From Dehalococcoidales bacterium (GTDB lineage: Bacteria > Chloroflexota > Dehalococcoidia > Dehalococcoidales > UBA5760), in contig JAQTTS010000044.1 of the NCBI GenBank assembly GCA_028710655.1, positions 1 through 10,949 of the forward strand: DNA of 10,949 bases, read 5' to 3'. Shown here piece by piece: positions 1 through 6,061 of this stretch; position 1 is the first letter of the stretch, and every line of letters begins with the position of its first letter. The position numbers and the translations under genes were made by a program. The notes under the pieces are model-generated. The model did not search any database, was not told the origin of the DNA, and worked only from the letters and a program-made list of their open reading frames with translations.

Positions 1-506
1 TGCCCTGTGCTTTCGTCCCACCGGGATACAGGGCTGTCCTTATCGGACAGGCTCAGGATATTCAGGATCTGGGCACCTTCAGCCCGCTTGAGGACAGTGC
101 GGAAGAAGGTGCCCTTGTCCTGGTACGACTCGACTTTGCCGAAGAGGTATCGGAAGAGGTCCTCGGCAAGATAGAGCAAGCCTGCCGTGACGCCGGCGTC
201 GAGTCCTGGCCGGGCAGCGCGTATTACGTCTACGCCGATATCGGCTCGAGCTCGGTCTACCTGGTCTGGCAGAAGGGTATGCCCTGGCTGCCGATCATCA
301 TCGGTATCGTGGGTATGACGGTTCTGCCCCCGCTGCTCACCGCCGGTATCTGGCTCATCCTGCCCGATTCCATCAAGAGCCTGATATCCAGTCTGGTCAA
401 CATGGGCATGATGCTGCTGATGATGTGGCTCATGACGAGCCTGATGAAGCCCCTCATGTCTCCGGCGAAAGAAAAACCGAAGCAGGTAAAGGAGGCTGCC
501 GGATGA
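1..506 (+). CDS. Partial membrane protein, soluble N-terminal domain plus two helices (5' end missing)
   Basis: The reading frame is open from base 3 with no stop, so the gene begins upstream; the first ATG in the window (279) lies inside it and is not a credible start. The 167 visible residues comprise a soluble alpha/beta region (about 1-92), a helix at about 94-121 rich in Ile, Gly and Leu, and a second, strongly methionine-rich hydrophobic segment at about 127-150 (8 Met in 19 residues, 134-152). A short basic tail (KEKPKQVKEAAG) follows and is probably cytoplasmic. I do not recognise the family. It is the first of several proteins here with a Met-rich membrane segment near the C terminus. 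Its stop overlaps the next start as ATGA, suggesting translational coupling. A virion or envelope membrane protein is an inference from context. Confidence 0.8.
   Translation, partial: PCAFVPPGYRAVLIGQAQDIQDLGTFSPLEDSAEEGALVLVRLDFAEEVSEEVLGKIEQACRDAGVESWPGSAYYVYADIGSSSVYLVWQKGMPWLPIIIGIVGMTVLPPLLTAGIWLILPDSIKSLISSLVNMGMMLLMMWLMTSLMKPLMSPAKEKPKQVKEAAG
488..494 (+). promoter_or_regulatory. Shine-Dalgarno site fixing the start at 503
   Basis: AAAGGAGG lies about 7 bases before the ATG at 503, inside the end of the preceding gene. It selects 503 over the upstream in-frame ATG at 425, which would give a 26-residue extension overlapping the preceding gene in another frame. Confidence 0.7.
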
Positions 507-679
507 ACTATCAACCGCAGCAGTATTACAGCTACTACCCGGCCGGGTCGTACCAGCCGCAGTTCTGGCAGGCAATAGTTGCCGGCGCCATCGATATCGC
601 CATCATGGTAGCCATCGGCGCCTGGGCGCTGTCGCTGGTAAAGAAAGCCTTCAGGGGAGAGGAGGTGGATCTCCGATGA
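503..679 (+). CDS. Small single-helix membrane protein (58 aa) with Tyr/Gln-rich N terminus
   Basis: The start at 503 overlaps the preceding TGA (ATGA) and has AAAGGAGG about 7 bases upstream. The product has a polar, Tyr/Gln/Pro-rich head (residues 2-20), one hydrophobic helix at about 22-46 and a short charged tail (KKAFRGEEVDLR). The positive charges after the helix predict the tail inside the cytoplasm and the head outside. The size and layout resemble small minor coat or membrane proteins of phages, but I recognise no specific family and no motif allows a functional call. Its own stop overlaps the next start, so it sits in a tightly coupled chain of membrane-protein genes. Confidence 0.75.
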   Translation: MNYQPQQYYSYYPAGSYQPQFWQAIVAGAIDIAIMVAIGAWALSLVKKAFRGEEVDLR

Positions 680-1245
680 CACCGGTTAACGTCATGTCCG
701 GTACCCTGGGCGACATCTTCTGGGACCTGGCGCCCTGGATAACCTACGAGCCCGGCTACGACCTGGGCTGCAGCATCTACGTAGCCAACCCGGGAGATAC
801 GGAAAAGGAATATACCCTGATGGCCCGGCTGTCCCGCGAGGGGGCGGTCATCAGCGAAGAGGTGCTGCCCGTATTCGGCTATACCTGGTTCAAGGTAGCT
901 CCGGGTGATTTTGTACGACTCAGAGGTGCTTTACGTTTCGACGAGAGCGACAGCGAGCTGGCGATACTCCTGGTGGAGCGGGAGACCGAAGAGGCAACTG
1001 ACTCTGTAGTCACCTTACTTGTGTCTCCGGCCACCGCTGGAGTCTTACCACCGACGTGGCCGGGAGGCACCAGTTCTTCCGGTTTCGACTGGAGCTCGCT
1101 GCTTTACATGATGGTCCCGTTCATGATGATCGGCACCGTGGTCGCGGCGGCCAGGCCTGCCAGGGATGAAAAGAAGACAGAGCCGGTTGCCGCAAAGGAA
1201 GAGCGCAAGCTGTTGACCGAAGGGAGGCAGGAATATGCCCGGTGA
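676..1245 (+). CDS. Beta-rich protein with C-terminal Met-rich membrane anchor
   Basis: ATG at 676 overlaps the preceding TGA and follows an AGGAGG at 660-665. Residues about 5-118 alternate short hydrophobic strands with charged turns, as in an immunoglobulin-like or jelly-roll beta sandwich. A Pro/Gly/Ser linker (about 121-137) leads to DWSS (138-141) and a membrane helix at about 142-159 containing MMVPFMM. A lysine/glutamate-rich tail (160-189) follows, predicted cytoplasmic. There is no N-terminal signal peptide, so export of the beta domain would need the helix as a reverse anchor, or the protein sits in a particle membrane. The DWSS-plus-Met-rich-helix pattern recurs in the protein starting at 7051. 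Family unknown; a membrane-anchored surface or virion protein is inferred. Confidence 0.8.
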   Translation: MTPVNVMSGTLGDIFWDLAPWITYEPGYDLGCSIYVANPGDTEKEYTLMARLSREGAVISEEVLPVFGYTWFKVAPGDFVRLRGALRFDESDSELAILLVERETEEATDSVVTLLVSPATAGVLPPTWPGGTSSSGFDWSSLLYMMVPFMMIGTVVAAARPARDEKKTEPVAAKEERKLLTEGRQEYAR

Positions 1246-1849
1246 GTTTTACATTGAAGGCAAGGCGGAAAAACTCGATATCACCGATATCAAGGAGCTA
1301 ATCTCGCAGATACAGACCAGCATCACCGGAATACAGAGCGATATCACCCAGGTGGTCGTATCGAGTGGAAATCAATTGCTCTGCATGGACTTCTGGAGCG
1401 AAACGGTCGACGAGGCCGAGGTGGAGATCGATGCCGCCGGCGAGACCAAGGAACTCCCTGCCGTAACGGTAGAAAAACTGCCCTCTGGGGCGTCGGTGCT
1501 GAGAGCGGTGGCCATGTTCAAGTTCAGGATGCTCGAAAACACCAATGCCGGCGCCAACCGCTTGAACGTCGGTACCGTCCCGGAAACAAGCCAGGTGATA
1601 CAGGTCAGAGAAGATACACCGGGTGCCTGGGGCGACGCGATCAACTTCGTTGATACTCAGTACGCCATCGAAGGCGAAACCAGGGAAGGCGGGGACGTCT
1701 GTTTCGGGACTATCGATGTCTCGAATATCGTGAATGGGAACGGCGTTTACGAGTTCCAGTGGCTGCTGGCCAGGCCGCTCTTAAACTACATGATCTTCTG
1801 CGATGTCCAGATGGGCGTCCGGGTGTGGTACTCGGTAGCGCCAGGATAG
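1235..1849 (+). CDS. Protein with N-terminal coiled coil and beta-rich body, possible structural protein
   Basis: ATG at 1235 has AGGGAGG at 1221-1227 and overlaps the preceding gene by 11 bases. Of 204 residues, about 13-42 show heptad-like hydrophobic spacing (ITDIKELISQIQTSITGIQ), typical of a short oligomerising coiled coil. The rest (about 45-204) is beta-rich with no membrane helix and no signal peptide. An N-terminal oligomerisation stalk followed by a beta domain is common in phage fibre, spike or head-decoration proteins, and the gene sits next to a protein with lectin-like and Fn3-like domains. That role is inference; I do not recognise the family. A 20-base gap with only a weak GGA site separates it from the next gene. 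Confidence 0.75.
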   Translation: MPGEFYIEGKAEKLDITDIKELISQIQTSITGIQSDITQVVVSSGNQLLCMDFWSETVDEAEVEIDAAGETKELPAVTVEKLPSGASVLRAVAMFKFRMLENTNAGANRLNVGTVPETSQVIQVREDTPGAWGDAINFVDTQYAIEGETREGGDVCFGTIDVSNIVNGNGVYEFQWLLARPLLNYMIFCDVQMGVRVWYSVAPG

Positions 1850-1869
1850 ACCGCTGAATTGGAAATATT

Positions 1870-2946
1870 ATGAGCAGGACGACAAGGGAAAACTGGATCG
1901 ACAAGTGTGTATTCGTCAAGGCAGGCATGCCCCGGCGCTGGGTGACGGCTGCCCCTTACGCCACCTGGGAAGACCTGATAACCGGCGCCGGTACCCATTA
2001 CGAAGGGTATACGGGAACCGACTACGTGGGTCTCCAGTTTGCCGGATCGGCTTCCCATCTGCCAGCCAACAATCCCTGGGACTGGCTCAGACGATTCGGT
2101 GCCATCTGGGACCCGCGAACCGACTATGACGCCGGTGATTACAACGGTATGCCGCCCGGGGCCGTTGCCGTTGCAGGTAGGGTAAAAGTCTGGGTCAACT
2201 CCAAGACATCCTGGGGCACCACGCCGACCTACAACGTCTATGCCTTCACTCCCGGTACGCCGGGAGATATTGTTGCCGCCGACTTTATTAATTTTGGTTC
2301 GATCCCGTTCTGCGGCGTGGATGTTCATTACGACGACCTGGTAGTCGGCGCGAGAAATGATTTCGAGCTGAACAACGACGGCCTGGCTTACCTCGATTTT
2401 AGCAACCTGGTCAGCATCGGCATCCGCAACGCCAACTTCGATGTAGCCGGAATTGAGCATGACCTTCCCAACGGCGGCCTGTACCAGGGCTGCGGCCCGG
2501 TGCTGTCCTGCTTTAACTATACCGACCGGAAGGCTTTGCTTGAGCTTGATTATGAATCGCCGCCCTTGATAGGCACGTACGATGCCCAGAATGTCGATAT
2601 CTATTCCGCGCGGCTGAGAGGCCGGCTGATGCTCGACGGCGGACTGATCTGCCAGGGCAGATTCGAGTATGGCGAGACCCTTGCTTTCGGTGAGGTCACC
2701 GACTGGCAGCTGGTGACGGAGGAAAATCCGACCATCAACCAGGGCTATTTCACTGCCGACGTCGCCGGGTTGAAGCCTGGTACTCTCTACTATTTCAGGG
2801 CCGTGGCATCCAACCCGATGGGATCTGATCACGGTCACGGCACGGCGGCTTACAAGACTTTTACCACGCTGCCCGGGCCTCCGCTGGCAGCCAGGATCAA
2901 GGGCGCAAACATACCCAACAAGCTGGCGGCGGACAGGGCGATATAA
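1870..2946 (+). CDS. Large beta-sandwich protein with C-terminal fibronectin-III-like domain
   Basis: This 358-residue protein has no signal peptide or membrane helix. The N-terminal part (about 1-95) is rich in Trp, Tyr and Gly. Residues about 96-228 look like a lectin-type beta sandwich: VAVAGRVKVWVN, then YDDLVVGARNDFELNNDGLAYL and GIRNANFDV in spaced blocks, a layout I associate with DNRLRE/carbohydrate-binding-like modules in phage surface proteins. Residues about 250-333 resemble a fibronectin type III-like repeat (AGLKPGTLYYFRAVASNP, then YKTFTT). Such domains mediate binding to cell surfaces or glycans, so a receptor-binding, fibre or adhesin role is likely but inferred. The ribosome site before 1870 is weak. 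A long antisense frame lies inside this gene but is a codon-bias shadow. Confidence 0.8.
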   Translation: MSRTTRENWIDKCVFVKAGMPRRWVTAAPYATWEDLITGAGTHYEGYTGTDYVGLQFAGSASHLPANNPWDWLRRFGAIWDPRTDYDAGDYNGMPPGAVAVAGRVKVWVNSKTSWGTTPTYNVYAFTPGTPGDIVAADFINFGSIPFCGVDVHYDDLVVGARNDFELNNDGLAYLDFSNLVSIGIRNANFDVAGIEHDLPNGGLYQGCGPVLSCFNYTDRKALLELDYESPPLIGTYDAQNVDIYSARLRGRLMLDGGLICQGRFEYGETLAFGEVTDWQLVTEENPTINQGYFTADVAGLKPGTLYYFRAVASNPMGSDHGHGTAAYKTFTTLPGPPLAARIKGANIPNKLAADRAI

Positions 2947-2967
2947 CTCAAGTTTACGAGGTGAGAG

Positions 2968-4224
2968 ATGAGATATTCGATTGTTAGCAAAGAAATGATC
3001 ACCGACCAGGTAATCGCCGAGGCGGAAAAAGCCGGAGCTTTGAATATTACCAGGTCAAAGCTCTTGAGCGGCGTGTTCTGTGAACTTGACGAGGTGCAGC
3101 TTGAGAAGCTGTCCCGTGTCCCCGGCTTGAAGGTCAAGCCTCTCAAGGAATACAAGACCGACCAGGTGATGGCGGAGACGCCGCCGGTGGAGACGGTTTC
3201 CGATGTCTTCTACCTGCTGCGCTCCTACTTCAGCCCGCCGCTTACCGGCGCCGGTCTCACCGTCGCAGTGCTGGACAGCGGCGTCAGGAAGACGCACCAG
3301 TCTCTGTTGAACAAGGTCATCTATGAGGCTGATTTCACCGACTCTCCGTCGGCGGATGATATCTTCGGGCACGGCACCCAGGTCGCTTTCATCATCGCCG
3401 GGGGCATGCACGGGATAGGCGAAAAATCCGGTGTCTCGCCCGGTGCTTCCGTCATGAATATCAAGGTTATCAGCGACGAGGGAATCGGCAGCGACGAGAG
3501 CATCATCCTCGGCATCGACCGGGTCTGTGACCTGGCTGAAGAAGCCAGGAGGCAGGGACTATGGCCGACTGATGAGCTTTATCCCAATGTCATCAATCTC
3601 AGCCTCGGCGGGGAAGACGACGGCGACGAGGACAACCCTGTCAGAGAGGCCTGCCGGCAGGCCTCCCTGGTGTATGGTCTCGATGTCGTCGCCGCAGCGG
3701 GTAACTCCGGTCCCAAGATGACGACGATTATGCTTCCCGCCTGCGAGCCGGAAGTGATCGCTGTCGGGGCTATAGAGACAATGGATGAGCTCCTCGTCTG
3801 GGAGAAATCGGCCCGGGGTCCGACCGTGCAGGGCGAAACCAAGCCCGACTTTGTTATGTGGGGCACCAACCTGGAGATGGCCAGCAATAAGGATGATGAG
3901 AAGTATGAATATAAAACTGGTACCAGCTTTGCAGCGCCCATGCTTTCAGGTTTGACCGGCCTGCTCTGGGAGAGCGGCCGGCGTGCTTATGGTGAGAGCT
4001 GGCCGTTTCGCTGGACCGAGGCGAGACAGTTTGCCCCTTACTTCTCCACCAAGCCGGCAGACGCTCCGGTAAAGAAAGACAACGCCTACGGCTTCGGACT
4101 GCCGGCGATGGGCACCATGCTGGGGCAGGTGGCGCAGACATCGGCGCCAACAGATGATATGACCTCGGCCATGAACATGATCATGATGATGGCCATGATG
4201 ACCGGGATGACAGGAGGTATTTGA
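2968..4224 (+). CDS. Subtilisin-like serine protease (S8) with Met-rich C-terminal tail
   Basis: All elements of an active subtilase are present: Asp103 in VAVLDSG, His135 in GHGTQVA, the oxyanion Asn246 in AAAGNSGP and Ser320 in GTSFAAPM. Residues about 1-62 have the length and beta-alpha pattern of an I9-type propeptide/inhibitor; it begins directly at the N terminus with no signal peptide, so the enzyme would start inside the cell or in a particle. The catalytic domain spans about 80-390. The tail (about 398-418) has 9 Met in 17 residues, like the Met-rich segments of neighbouring membrane proteins. GAGGTGAG at 2958-2965 precedes the ATG. Substrate unknown: maturation of the surrounding surface proteins, or digestion of the host surface layer at exit, both fit the context. 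The protease call is firm, the role is not. Confidence 0.95.
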   Translation: MRYSIVSKEMITDQVIAEAEKAGALNITRSKLLSGVFCELDEVQLEKLSRVPGLKVKPLKEYKTDQVMAETPPVETVSDVFYLLRSYFSPPLTGAGLTVAVLDSGVRKTHQSLLNKVIYEADFTDSPSADDIFGHGTQVAFIIAGGMHGIGEKSGVSPGASVMNIKVISDEGIGSDESIILGIDRVCDLAEEARRQGLWPTDELYPNVINLSLGGEDDGDEDNPVREACRQASLVYGLDVVAAAGNSGPKMTTIMLPACEPEVIAVGAIETMDELLVWEKSARGPTVQGETKPDFVMWGTNLEMASNKDDEKYEYKTGTSFAAPMLSGLTGLLWESGRRAYGESWPFRWTEARQFAPYFSTKPADAPVKKDNAYGFGLPAMGTMLGQVAQTSAPTDDMTSAMNMIMMMAMMTGMTGGI

Positions 4225-4550
4225 TGGAAGGCAATGAATTCATCACATCCATAGTGGCGCTGGGCGGCGTTCCCCTGATACTTGGGCTGGTCCAGCTTTT
4301 CAAGCCCTTTATCACCGACACGCGTTTCTATCCCCTGGTAGCGCTGGGCTTCGGCTTGATAATCAACCTGGTCGCTGGCTGGGCATTGGGAGCGAGCGCA
4401 TCCTCGGACTGGGTGACTGCCCTGTTCAACGGCATCATCGCCGGCATGGCTGCCGGAGGGCTTTATTCAGCCGGGTCCACCCTGAAGGAAGGTTCAGCCG
4501 CGGATAAGACAGACCCTTTGCATGAAGGAGACCAGCATGAAACTGACTAG
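4224..4550 (+). CDS. Holin-like small membrane protein, three helices
   Basis: The ATG at 4224 shares a base with the subtilase TGA (TGATG) and has CAGGAGG at 4211-4217, 6 bases away; the TTG at 4221 is too close to that site. The 108-residue product has hydrophobic segments at about 8-28, 34-54 and 62-85, separated by short polar loops. The pattern VPLILGLVQLFKP, then RFYPLVALGFGLIINL, then GIIAGMAAGGLYSAG matches the layout of phage LLH/Hol44-type holins as I know them. Holins form lesions in the cytoplasmic membrane that release a lytic enzyme. The tail (about 88-108) is acidic and histidine-containing. It is directly downstream of the protease and overlaps the next small membrane gene, consistent with a lysis cassette, though no peptidoglycan hydrolase is visible here. 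Confidence 0.65.
   Translation: MEGNEFITSIVALGGVPLILGLVQLFKPFITDTRFYPLVALGFGLIINLVAGWALGASASSDWVTALFNGIIAGMAAGGLYSAGSTLKEGSAADKTDPLHEGDQHETD
4525..4530 (+). promoter_or_regulatory. Shine-Dalgarno site fixing the start at 4537
   Basis: AAGGAG lies 6 bases before the ATG at 4537. It overlaps the codons just after the alternative ATG at 4522, which has no such site, so the 66-residue product is preferred over the 71-residue one. Confidence 0.65.
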
Positions 4551-4737
4551 AAACCTGGCCATCGCCCTGGAGACGGTGGGGTGTTTTATTACGTTAGCCG
4601 GCGTCCTTACCGAATGGATCTCCGGGGCCGATTACGGCTATGTCATCATCACCGGCGGCGCCCTGGTGGTGTCCTTCGGTGGAATGATCTTCGCCAAGTG
4701 CGTTCGGAGTACATGGAAGGACGATGACTGCGAGTAG
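4537..4737 (+). CDS. Small two-helix membrane protein (66 aa)
   Basis: The start is set by AAGGAG at 4525-4530 and the gene overlaps the holin-like gene by 14 bases. Two hydrophobic segments (about 6-28 and 35-54) are joined by a short acidic loop, with a charged, Cys-containing tail (KCVRSTWKDDDCE). Both termini are predicted on the cytoplasmic side. Its position after a holin-like gene suggests a second holin, antiholin or spanin-like helper, but there is no diagnostic motif and this remains inference from context and topology. I do not recognise the family. Confidence 0.65.
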   Translation: MKLTRNLAIALETVGCFITLAGVLTEWISGADYGYVIITGGALVVSFGGMIFAKCVRSTWKDDDCE

Positions 4738-4751
4738 CGGGGAGATGTCGA

Positions 4752-5138
4752 ATGGCACAGTATGCTGACATTGTTGAGATCGTGGCACCGGGCGAGGCCC
4801 AGGCCGGCAGCCGTGTCGATATAACCGTCAAGGTCAAGAACACATATTCGGCGGCCATCGGCATATTGGTGGGCGGAGCCCTGGAGTACGGTGTCTCGCC
4901 CTGGCCGGGCATCAGCTTTCCCGAGCCGAGCACTAACGTTAACGGGGGAGCTACGTATTCCTTTGACGGTTACTTCATCATGCCGGACAAGAAGATGACG
5001 GTTCACGCTTACAGCTATTACTACGGGGCCGACGGATCATGGCACTTCGACGACGAGATGACCAAAGTCGTGAATCTGGCATCCGTCCCGTCATCGCAGT
5101 TCGGCTCAATCGAAATAACAAGCTATTCAAGGAGGTAG
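4752..5138 (+). CDS. Beta-sandwich protein A, first of three tandem paralogue-like genes
   Basis: ATG at 4752 follows GGGGAG at 4739-4744. The 128 residues form an all-beta pattern beginning with APGEAQAGSRVDITVKVKN, a strand arrangement typical of CARDB/Ig-like modules. There is no signal peptide, no membrane helix, and many aromatic residues in the second half (YSYYYGADGSW). The last residues, SQFGSIEITSY (115-125), closely match the end of the next protein (SQFGEISITGY), and AGSRVDI (18-24) matches AGDSLRI and AGDVLRV of the next two. The gene ends in TAG and the next gene is in the same frame, nine bases further on from the stop's first base. Function unknown; a surface or particle subunit is inferred. 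Confidence 0.75.
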   Translation: MAQYADIVEIVAPGEAQAGSRVDITVKVKNTYSAAIGILVGGALEYGVSPWPGISFPEPSTNVNGGATYSFDGYFIMPDKKMTVHAYSYYYGADGSWHFDDEMTKVVNLASVPSSQFGSIEITSYSRR

Positions 5139-5144
5139 TTAAAT

Positions 5145-5564
5145 ATGGGCGCAGTCTATTTACCATCGCAGTACGGGCTTCTGCTGCTGCCCCTGGCCAA
5201 CGTCCAGGTAAAGGCCGGGGACAGTCTCCGGATCACCTGCCGGTATTCCCACCTGGGTAAGGCGGAAAGCCAGACGCTCTACGCCGCCATCGGCAACTCG
5301 GGGTGGGCTGGTTTCGACGAGGTGCTGCACGCCTCGAAGACCATCAGCGTGCCCGAAGACGCCAGTTGGAACTACCGCGAGGATTACGTGGATGTCAACA
5401 TTACCACTGCTCTTTCGGCAGGTGTCTATGACCTCTACGCCAAGATCGGCGGCACGATACCCAAGGTCATCTCGCCGACCCTGCTCGACGTCGTAGAAGT
5501 GTTGGCTCAAACACCCGATTCCCAGTTCGGTGAGATCAGCATTACCGGCTACACAAAGGTGTAA
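5145..5564 (+). CDS. Beta-sandwich protein B, middle of the tandem set
   Basis: ATG at 5145 has AAGGAGG at 5129-5135, inside the last codons of gene A. The 139-residue product is all-beta without signal peptide or anchor. It aligns with the following protein through AGDSLRI (24-30), LYAAIG (45-50), GFDEVLHA (56-63) and YDLYAKI (95-101), whose counterparts are AGDVLRV, LYGSIG, GFDEILSA and YDLYVKI. Its C-terminal SQFGEISITGY (127-137) matches the C terminus of protein A. These shared blocks indicate duplication of one domain. Likely partners are the flanking paralogues, assembling into a surface structure (inference). Family not recognised beyond an Ig-like fold. Confidence 0.8.
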   Translation: MGAVYLPSQYGLLLLPLANVQVKAGDSLRITCRYSHLGKAESQTLYAAIGNSGWAGFDEVLHASKTISVPEDASWNYREDYVDVNITTALSAGVYDLYAKIGGTIPKVISPTLLDVVEVLAQTPDSQFGEISITGYTKV

Positions 5565-5569
5565 AGGAT

Positions 5570-6061
5570 ATGATCAGCGGTTTGGATGTCTACAGGCCAG
5601 GTACCGGGTGGCTGGTGCCGCTTGAGGACAGGCTGGCCTTGATGGCCGGCGATGTCCTCAGGGTGAGTGTCGCTGTTCCATATCAAGGGCCGGCGTATGA
5701 GTTTACCCTGTACGGCAGCATCGGACAAAGAGGTTTCTTCGGCTTCGACGAGATACTCAGCGCCAGGGCAACGCTCTCTTGCCCCGACTCACCCGACAAA
5801 TACACTTCAGTGTCCGGTGATCTGGATATCGAGATCATCGGCGCCGGCATTGCCGGCATCGGGGGTATCTCGGGAGGGAACGACTATGACCTCTACGTGA
5901 AGATAGAGGAGAAGCCCGAGGTTATGGCTGAAATCGATAACATTATTGATATTGCCGGAGAGAGCGGCGGCTCTGACCTTACAGGCATGCTAGGCATGAT
6001 GATGCCGCTCATGATGCTGGGGATGGTCATGCCGATGGTTACCGAAGGAGCGGAGGAATAA
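5570..6061 (+). CDS. Beta-sandwich protein C with Met-rich membrane anchor, last of the tandem set
   Basis: ATG at 5570 follows AAAGGTG at 5555-5561. Residues about 5-125 repeat the domain of protein B (AGDVLRV 26-32, LYGSIG 47-52, GFDEILSA 58-65, YDLYVKI 106-112), with a Gly/Ile-rich insertion at about 91-103 between the last two blocks. Where proteins A and B end in the SQFG strand motif, this one continues into a hydrophobic segment (about 136-157) with 9 Met in 17 residues (140-156) and a short acidic tail. It therefore looks like the membrane-bound member that could anchor the two soluble paralogues. It overlaps the recombinase start as TAATG. Function unknown; a surface complex is inferred. 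Confidence 0.8.
   Translation: MISGLDVYRPGTGWLVPLEDRLALMAGDVLRVSVAVPYQGPAYEFTLYGSIGQRGFFGFDEILSARATLSCPDSPDKYTSVSGDLDIEIIGAGIAGIGGISGGNDYDLYVKIEEKPEVMAEIDNIIDIAGESGGSDLTGMLGMMMPLMMLGMVMPMVTEGAEE

Noticed and set aside
279..506. A complete 75-residue gene starting at 279
   Set aside because: The same frame is open back to base 3 with a plausible protein sequence and there is no ribosome site before 279, so this is the end of a longer gene.
425..679. Start at 425 for the small membrane protein
   Set aside because: AAAGGAGG sits just before 503 and the 503 start gives the ATGA overlap seen at other junctions.
1786..2838. 350-codon open frame on the minus strand
   Set aside because: It lies wholly opposite the 1870-2946 gene, its translation has no recognisable domain, and codon bias of GC-rich genes commonly leaves such antisense frames open.
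5136..5138. TAG recoded as an amino acid such as pyrrolysine
   Set aside because: TAG also ends the genes at 1849, 4550 and 4737 in contexts that look like ordinary stops, and the downstream gene has its own strong ribosome site.
5092..5176. Direct repeat CATCGCAGT(T/A)CGG at 5092-5104 and 5164-5176 as a recombination site
   Set aside because: It is in the same codon phase and encodes similar residues (SQ-F/Y-G), so related coding sequence or chance explains it; no further copies were seen.
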